From assembly GCA_016708105.1 (NCBI GenBank), contig JADJGJ010000001.1:310001-374000 (forward strand): DNA of 64,000 nt, given 5' to 3'. This document shows positions 60,097-64,000 of this stretch, piece after piece. Each line of letters starts with the position of its first letter. The first letter of the stretch is position 1. Source of the stretch: Crocinitomicaceae bacterium (GTDB taxonomy: Bacteria; Bacteroidota; Bacteroidia; Flavobacteriales_D; Crocinitomicaceae). Position numbers and translations under genes: made by a program. The notes under the pieces are model-generated. The model saw only the letters and a program-made list of their open reading frames with translations. It was not told the DNA's origin and did not search any database.

Positions 60097-60808
60097 GTTT
60101 CATTTTTTCGTGAATGGCATTCAGTTCTTCTGTAGTAAATAATTTTTGAGCCATTGGCAATACCGTGTTGTCTTCTCTGAACACATGTAATTTAAGTAGC
60201 TCAACCAATTCTTTTCCGTTGTGGAATGCAATGTCAAGCACCAAGTAACGTGAGTGCCCATCCGGTAGTCGTGCGGCTAAACCAAGGAAATTAAAAATGA
60301 GCGAGCCCAATTGTATAAATTTCACGTGGTCATCTTCCATCAAATCTACTGCGGTGATATTGTCTATTCCATGTTCACCATCTTTAATCATACGCTCATT
60401 TAGTTCAGGGAACAAATAGCGCTCTTCTTTTTTATTGTGAGGTAAAATATGGCTGTCAAAATAATTGAAGAATTTATTAAACACCACGTTAGTTTCATTG
60501 CTAAGAATGTATTTAGATTCTTTGAAATGGTTGAGTGCAGCATCAAATTCGTTTAATATTTGAAGTAATTCTTTATGCTCATCAATAAACACGTTGATAA
60601 CAGGGTTGAGGTTATTCATGTCAACTCCTTTAACTCTTACTCTTTCCAAATTATATGCATCAGGTGGATCCATTGGAGAAAATTCTTCCATGTTTTCATC
60701 CTTCACAGCGTTGCGTATGATTGGATCTTCTTCATTAAGTTTTTTCTTAATTTCTTTCTCAGTGGCTTTGCCGTCAATGCGTTTGCCGTCTTTATCAATA
60801 ATTTTCAT
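60050..60808 (-). CDS. Hemerythrin-domain protein
   Basis: 252 residues. A short N-terminal region of about 70 residues is followed by a four-helix hemerythrin-like domain with the iron-ligand pattern: 'FIDEHKELLQIL', 'HILPHNKKEERYLFPEL', 'MEDDHVKFIQL' and 'LKLHVFREDNTVLPMAQKLF'. Such proteins bind O2 or NO through a di-iron centre or repair iron-sulfur clusters (RIC/YtfE type). The tail is His/Asp-rich (HHHDHHDH) and may bind metal. It heads an operon with moaA and has an FNR-like box 69 bp upstream. Confidence 0.88.
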   Translation of the reverse strand: MKIIDKDGKRIDGKATEKEIKKKLNEEDPIIRNAVKDENMEEFSPMDPPDAYNLERVRVKGVDMNNLNPVINVFIDEHKELLQILNEFDAALNHFKESKYILSNETNVVFNKFFNYFDSHILPHNKKEERYLFPELNERMIKDGEHGIDNITAVDLMEDDHVKFIQLGSLIFNFLGLAARLPDGHSRYLVLDIAFHNGKELVELLKLHVFREDNTVLPMAQKLFTTEELNAIHEKMKHAEPDETHHHDHHDH

Positions 60809-60876
60809 ACTAAATAGTTGTCCTTAAAGCGTTATGTCCGGCTGTAAATATCGGTACTATTTTTTATATGAAATCA

Positions 60877-60888
60877 TGATTTATATCA
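60877..60888. promoter_or_regulatory. FNR-like box upstream of the hemerythrin-moaA operon
   Basis: TGATTTATATCA: both half sites perfect, 4-bp spacer, 69 bp before the hemerythrin ATG. Confidence 0.65.
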
Positions 60889-60905
60889 GAAAGCTTTTTC
60901 AAGGC

Positions 60906-60934
60906 AAAAAAAAAGGGCCGGCATAACCGACCCT
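60906..60934 (-). terminator. Terminator of the alginate-export-type porin gene
   Basis: On the minus strand AGGGTCGG / CCGGCCCT around TTATG followed by nine T. It lies 27 bp beyond the porin stop codon and before the hemerythrin promoter. Confidence 0.85.
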
Positions 60935-60960
60935 CGTTTGCATCGTAATCTATCGTTAAT

Positions 60961-62289
60961 CTAAGGTTTTTGTTCAAAAAGTACTGGTTTGAAGATTATT
61001 GAAACATAAGCCCAATTTGAAATTGCATCTAAATCACCTCCTTTTAAGGCTACCATAGTTTCAGTTCCCAACATATGTGAGTAACCAAAAGCACAACGCA
61101 CGCCAGGTGTTAATTGTACATTTCCTGTAAAGTCTATTTCAGTTCCCAAATATGGACTCATAGCTGTGTAATTGTAATTACCCAAGGTATCAACATCATT
61201 TTTGTCTAATACATTTGACTGCGCCATGAAGATGTGACCGGCTAACTCAAAGCTATATTTCTCTTTTTTGAATTCAACTCCAAAATATGCATCATTCAAA
61301 CCAACAGAACCAATGTGGTTACCTACATAAAAATAATCCATGAAACCGTTGAATTTGTGATTGGTTCCGAAATAAGGATTGAAAGCGTGTTGTACATTTT
61401 TATATGACGTGGTTGTATCAGTTTGGCTGTTTCCTGAAATCATTTCAAATCCAACAAAAGCTTTAATCGGATCTTTGATTTGATAAGCGAAATCAAGATT
61501 AGCCAAGTAACCGCTTATAGATTTTGCCGGCCAACCATTGGTACTTCCCATTTGATAATAAAGGTTAGAACTCAAACTGATTTTACCTTTTTTAAATACC
61601 GGACGTACCCCTGCTGTCAAAGAATAGTTGTCATGGCGATCAGCTTGACCAAGGGTATTGGTAAAGTTCACTTGCTGTCCAACACCTAACGCCAATACGC
61701 TGAAATTAAATGCATCGTTCACTTTATAATTTGCCCAACCATAAATCATAGATTTATAACTTTTTGCAACTGTATAGTTAGTTGTATTATTTTGTTGTGC
61801 ATCTTGATTGTAGGCACCACCAAAATCAAATTTTAATTTTTCATTTTTAAACTGAATCAACAAAGCGTCATGACTACGTGCTTGTTGAGCCCATTCAACA
61901 TTCCCTAAAATACGGTGATCATCATAGACTAATTCTTGACGCCCAAATTTTAATGCCCAATGATCATTTAAACGGGCTAAGCCCCATGCTTCATGAACTG
62001 ACACTCCGTAGTCTTCATTGGTAACTAATTGACTTTGGCTACCCCAAACGCGCACATCTTGTAATGCAACTTTGAATTCAACTCTTTCAGCTTTGTAATC
62101 AAAGTTGATTCGTGTACGTTGGTCAACAAATGCCCCGGCATCCATTGCTGAATCTGACAGTGTTTGGAATCCATGTCTGTATTCAAAGCGTGGTCTTACT
62201 TCTCCAGAGATTTTAAATTGACCAAATGCTCCTGATGCAGACAAGGTCAGCCCGGCAACCATGGCAGCTATTCTGATTTTTGTTTTCAT
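60961..62289 (-). CDS. Alginate-export-type outer-membrane porin
   Basis: 442 residues from the ATG at 62289, giving the signal peptide MKTKIRIAAMVAGLTLSASGAFG; the frame extends 21 codons upstream without support. Landmarks 'EVRPRFEYRHGF', 'VDQRTRINFDYKAERVEFKVALQDVRVWG' and 'LKFGRQELVYDDHRILGNVEWAQQARSHDALLIQF' fit the alginate export (AlgE-like) domain. In Bacteroidota such porins are often linked to nitrate or other anaerobic respiration loci rather than alginate, which suits this neighbourhood. Weak FNR-like sites lie upstream. Confidence 0.85.
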   Translation of the reverse strand: MKTKIRIAAMVAGLTLSASGAFGQFKISGEVRPRFEYRHGFQTLSDSAMDAGAFVDQRTRINFDYKAERVEFKVALQDVRVWGSQSQLVTNEDYGVSVHEAWGLARLNDHWALKFGRQELVYDDHRILGNVEWAQQARSHDALLIQFKNEKLKFDFGGAYNQDAQQNNTTNYTVAKSYKSMIYGWANYKVNDAFNFSVLALGVGQQVNFTNTLGQADRHDNYSLTAGVRPVFKKGKISLSSNLYYQMGSTNGWPAKSISGYLANLDFAYQIKDPIKAFVGFEMISGNSQTDTTTSYKNVQHAFNPYFGTNHKFNGFMDYFYVGNHIGSVGLNDAYFGVEFKKEKYSFELAGHIFMAQSNVLDKNDVDTLGNYNYTAMSPYLGTEIDFTGNVQLTPGVRCAFGYSHMLGTETMVALKGGDLDAISNWAYVSIIFKPVLFEQKP

Positions 62290-62377
62290 AGATGTAGATA
62301 TTAATTGTGTATCGTTGGGACAAAGTTCAGTTGCATGAGTAGGGCAAAACATGAGGAGAAACAGTTTTTTTAAAACC

Positions 62378-62498
62378 TGATTTTGTTCAGTATTTTTTAC
62401 TATTAATTCAACCTAATCAAACTCTTGTAATTCGTTGATTAGCGCGGATTGCGCTTTGTTAAACAAACAGATGTCATCTTTTTTTCTGAAAATTATCA
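62378..62498. promoter_or_regulatory. Two weaker FNR-like boxes in the divergent promoter region
   Basis: TGATTTTGTTCA (62378-62389) lies 89 bp before the porin ATG, and TGAAAATTATCA (62487-62498) lies 109 bp before the gene at 62607. Each departs from TGAT-N4-ATCA at one position. The 62290-62606 region holds no gene. Confidence 0.4.
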
Positions 62499-62606
62499 GC
62501 ATCAAGATTTTGTGTGTTGAATGCATTCAATAGCGTTGCATGCTGAACCTGTCATTTTGGGATTAAGGGATTAAGCGCTATCTTTGAAACAATTATTGAG
62601 ACAACT

Positions 62607-63068
62607 ATGAACAATCAACAAGTATTGACAGAGGGCACAGTTCAAAGCAGTGAACTAGTGAATGAAACATTTGAATTCTGGCTTCATGATCATGAACACA
62701 TACGCAGTCCTTTTCCGGCATATATTCATAATGATTTGAGAAGAATAGCAACTGAGCGTTTTTTCAATTGGGCAAAAAATCTAAAAGATGCTGCAAAAGA
62801 TGAAATGAACGATGAGATGATTGGTGAAAAATTTGAAGAAATTATTTTTGATGTTGCCACAGCACTTGTGCTTACTGAAGATGAAAAGGTCACTATTCTT
62901 TATCCGTTTCTTCCACGCACGGGTGATAAAATTATGGATGAAAATCAACGTGAGGGAATTGTAACTGACCGCGTAATTGAGCGCACCGGAGATAAATCTT
63001 TTTTACGCGTTAAATTAGTGCGTGATGATAATTCATCTTGGACAACCAGTTTTGAATTGCCATTGTAA
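62607..63068 (+). CDS. Conserved small cytoplasmic protein of unknown function
   Basis: 153 residues, acidic, no signal or membrane segment. The first half is helical ('FEFWLHDHEHIRSPFPAYIHNDLRRIATERFFNWAKN'), the second contains 'ILYPFLPRTGDKIMDENQREGIVTDRVIER', resembling a small SH3-like beta-barrel. Divergent from the porin gene and possibly part of the same FNR-type regulon. I do not recognise a family. Confidence 0.65.
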   Translation: MNNQQVLTEGTVQSSELVNETFEFWLHDHEHIRSPFPAYIHNDLRRIATERFFNWAKNLKDAAKDEMNDEMIGEKFEEIIFDVATALVLTEDEKVTILYPFLPRTGDKIMDENQREGIVTDRVIERTGDKSFLRVKLVRDDNSSWTTSFELPL

Positions 63069-63129
63069 TTTTTTCAATTGTATTGCTGAAATAATAATTC
63101 TACACTTCGGCAGATATATTCCTTTTGCG

Positions 63130-63966
63130 TTATTGCGTGATACCGGTTACTGAAAAAACATCAGCGCCATTTGCACGCATTAATATTTGAGCATCATAAT
63201 CTCCCATCAAACTATTACCCATGAAGTTGAGATCCCAGCTGGTTGGATTTTTAAACCATTCGGCTACATTCATTTCTAAACTGATTGTCGCATCTTTAGA
63301 AAGATCAAATGCTGTAACAGGAATTTTCACCCAAATATGATTTTCGTGAAAAATGGTATCGGTTACTGTAATTTCACGCACTGTACTTCCTGCATGATAG
63401 GCGTAAATAGTCGTGTCAGTGCTAGTTTCAATAAACCTTCCTTCTAATTGTAAGTGATGGTATCCACCGCCTAATGATTCTGGCCAGTTCCAGTTAAGTG
63501 CATTCAAATCACTATACGCACCTGAAACATTATCATCTTGTGTAAATCCAATATTAAAACCAATGGCATTATACGCATCAAACGGAATTTTTTCTGCAAC
63601 ATTCTGTGATAATGAAGATGTTGAACTGATGTCAACATAATGGTACGCATCAGTCATTACACTATCTCCGTTTGCTTTATAAAAACGCAGATCAGAAATA
63701 TGATAAATCAGTTTGGTTATGCTCATCACATTGCCTTGTTCATTAGAATAAATCAAATCATCAAATAAAGATGAGTTGACTGCGCCTGCATCAAAAACAT
63801 GAGAAAAATTCAACGTGATTACTGATCCTTCAGGATAAATACAAGAGCCATCATCTTTCTTTGCTTTTTCACTATAGTTCAGGGCATCAGTATCAGTGCA
63901 CCCTTTGCGATTGCATGAAGCAGCAAGAATACCCACGATGGAGATTAAAAAAATTCGACGTAACAT
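63130..63966 (-). CDS. MbnP-family lipoprotein
   Basis: 278 residues, lipobox 'VGILAASC', then 'GCTDTDALNYSEKAKKDDGSCIYP' (a short Cys-containing repeat common in Bacteroidota secreted proteins) and an MbnP-like beta-sandwich ('VITLNFSHVFDAG', 'ITKLIYHISDLRFYKANGD', 'FNIGFTQDD', 'GGGYHHLQLEGRF'). MbnP proteins are usually encoded with an MbnH-type di-heme cytochrome c peroxidase and relate to copper binding; the partner would lie beyond the right edge or elsewhere. Confidence 0.8.
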   Translation of the reverse strand: MLRRIFLISIVGILAASCNRKGCTDTDALNYSEKAKKDDGSCIYPEGSVITLNFSHVFDAGAVNSSLFDDLIYSNEQGNVMSITKLIYHISDLRFYKANGDSVMTDAYHYVDISSTSSLSQNVAEKIPFDAYNAIGFNIGFTQDDNVSGAYSDLNALNWNWPESLGGGYHHLQLEGRFIETSTDTTIYAYHAGSTVREITVTDTIFHENHIWVKIPVTAFDLSKDATISLEMNVAEWFKNPTSWDLNFMGNSLMGDYDAQILMRANGADVFSVTGITQ

Positions 63967-64000
63967 AAGCGAGTAGTTTTTGCTAAGTTACGAATACAAA

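Overview
The window looks like a chromosomal segment of a low-GC member of the Bacteroidota, most likely Flavobacteriales. Indicators are Bacteroidota-type promoter elements (TAnnTTTG), a DUF4837 lipoprotein, a gliding-type C-terminal domain protein, a CarboxypepD_reg/TonB-plug protein, a PASTA-tailed FtsI and an FtsZ with a long C-terminal linker. No rRNA, tRNA or CRISPR array was recognised.

Left core (1-25.85 kb). A secreted LamG-type protein runs off the left edge and is followed by a DUF423 membrane protein. Next comes a compact division and cell-wall (dcw) cluster on the plus strand: mraZ, rsmH, ftsL-like, ftsI, murE, mraY, murD, ftsW, murG, murC, ftsQ, ftsA, ftsZ, closed by a hairpin terminator. 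A phosphate module follows: an OprO/P-like porin with an OmpR/PhoB-type response regulator on the minus strand, and a Na/phosphate cotransporter on the plus strand. 11-bp-period repeats resembling Pho boxes lie in the divergent promoter region. A TonB-plug protein and an amino acid permease end this part.

Accessory island (25.85-46.6 kb). This is the most unusual part. Nine gene units, all on the minus strand, are separated by hairpin sites resembling integron attC sites. The units hold a GyrB-like protein with a degenerate ATP site, a Fic enzyme, an Imm11-like protein, a secreted repeat protein, a lipoprotein, two RelE/HigB-type toxin-antitoxin pairs, a restriction-modification operon and a PLD-type nuclease. 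Each unit carries its own short terminal inverted repeat, beginning at a GTT core on the crossover side, which fits integron-type G^TT recombination. Seven of the nine hairpin sites carry group II intron sequence on the plus strand, opposite to the genes and just beside the gene stop codon: one truncated 3' fragment, four near-identical 160-bp relics, one ORF-less 683-bp intron, and one full intron with a decayed reverse transcriptase that was later hit by an IS256-type element. A tyrosine recombinase gene sits at the right end next to a lone attI-like site, but it is broken by a 356-bp MITE. An intact sister copy of that MITE, with a perfect 9-bp target duplication, lies at 23.2 kb. I read the island as a Bacteroidota integron-like cassette array whose integrase has been silenced and whose attC sites have become composite attC-intron repeats.

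Right core (46.6-64 kb). Flanking genes include a membrane protein, a gliding-domain lipoprotein, an aldehyde dehydrogenase, then tatA-gatA-mltD-DUF4837-lipoprotein, pdhB and a GNAT-like protein. The last section looks like a nitrogen-oxide or low-oxygen regulon: a Crp/Fnr regulator without iron-sulfur cysteines, moaA overlapping a hemerythrin-domain gene, an alginate-export-type porin, a small unknown protein and an MbnP-like lipoprotein. FNR-like palindromes precede the regulator and the hemerythrin gene, and weaker ones lie in the porin's divergent promoter region.
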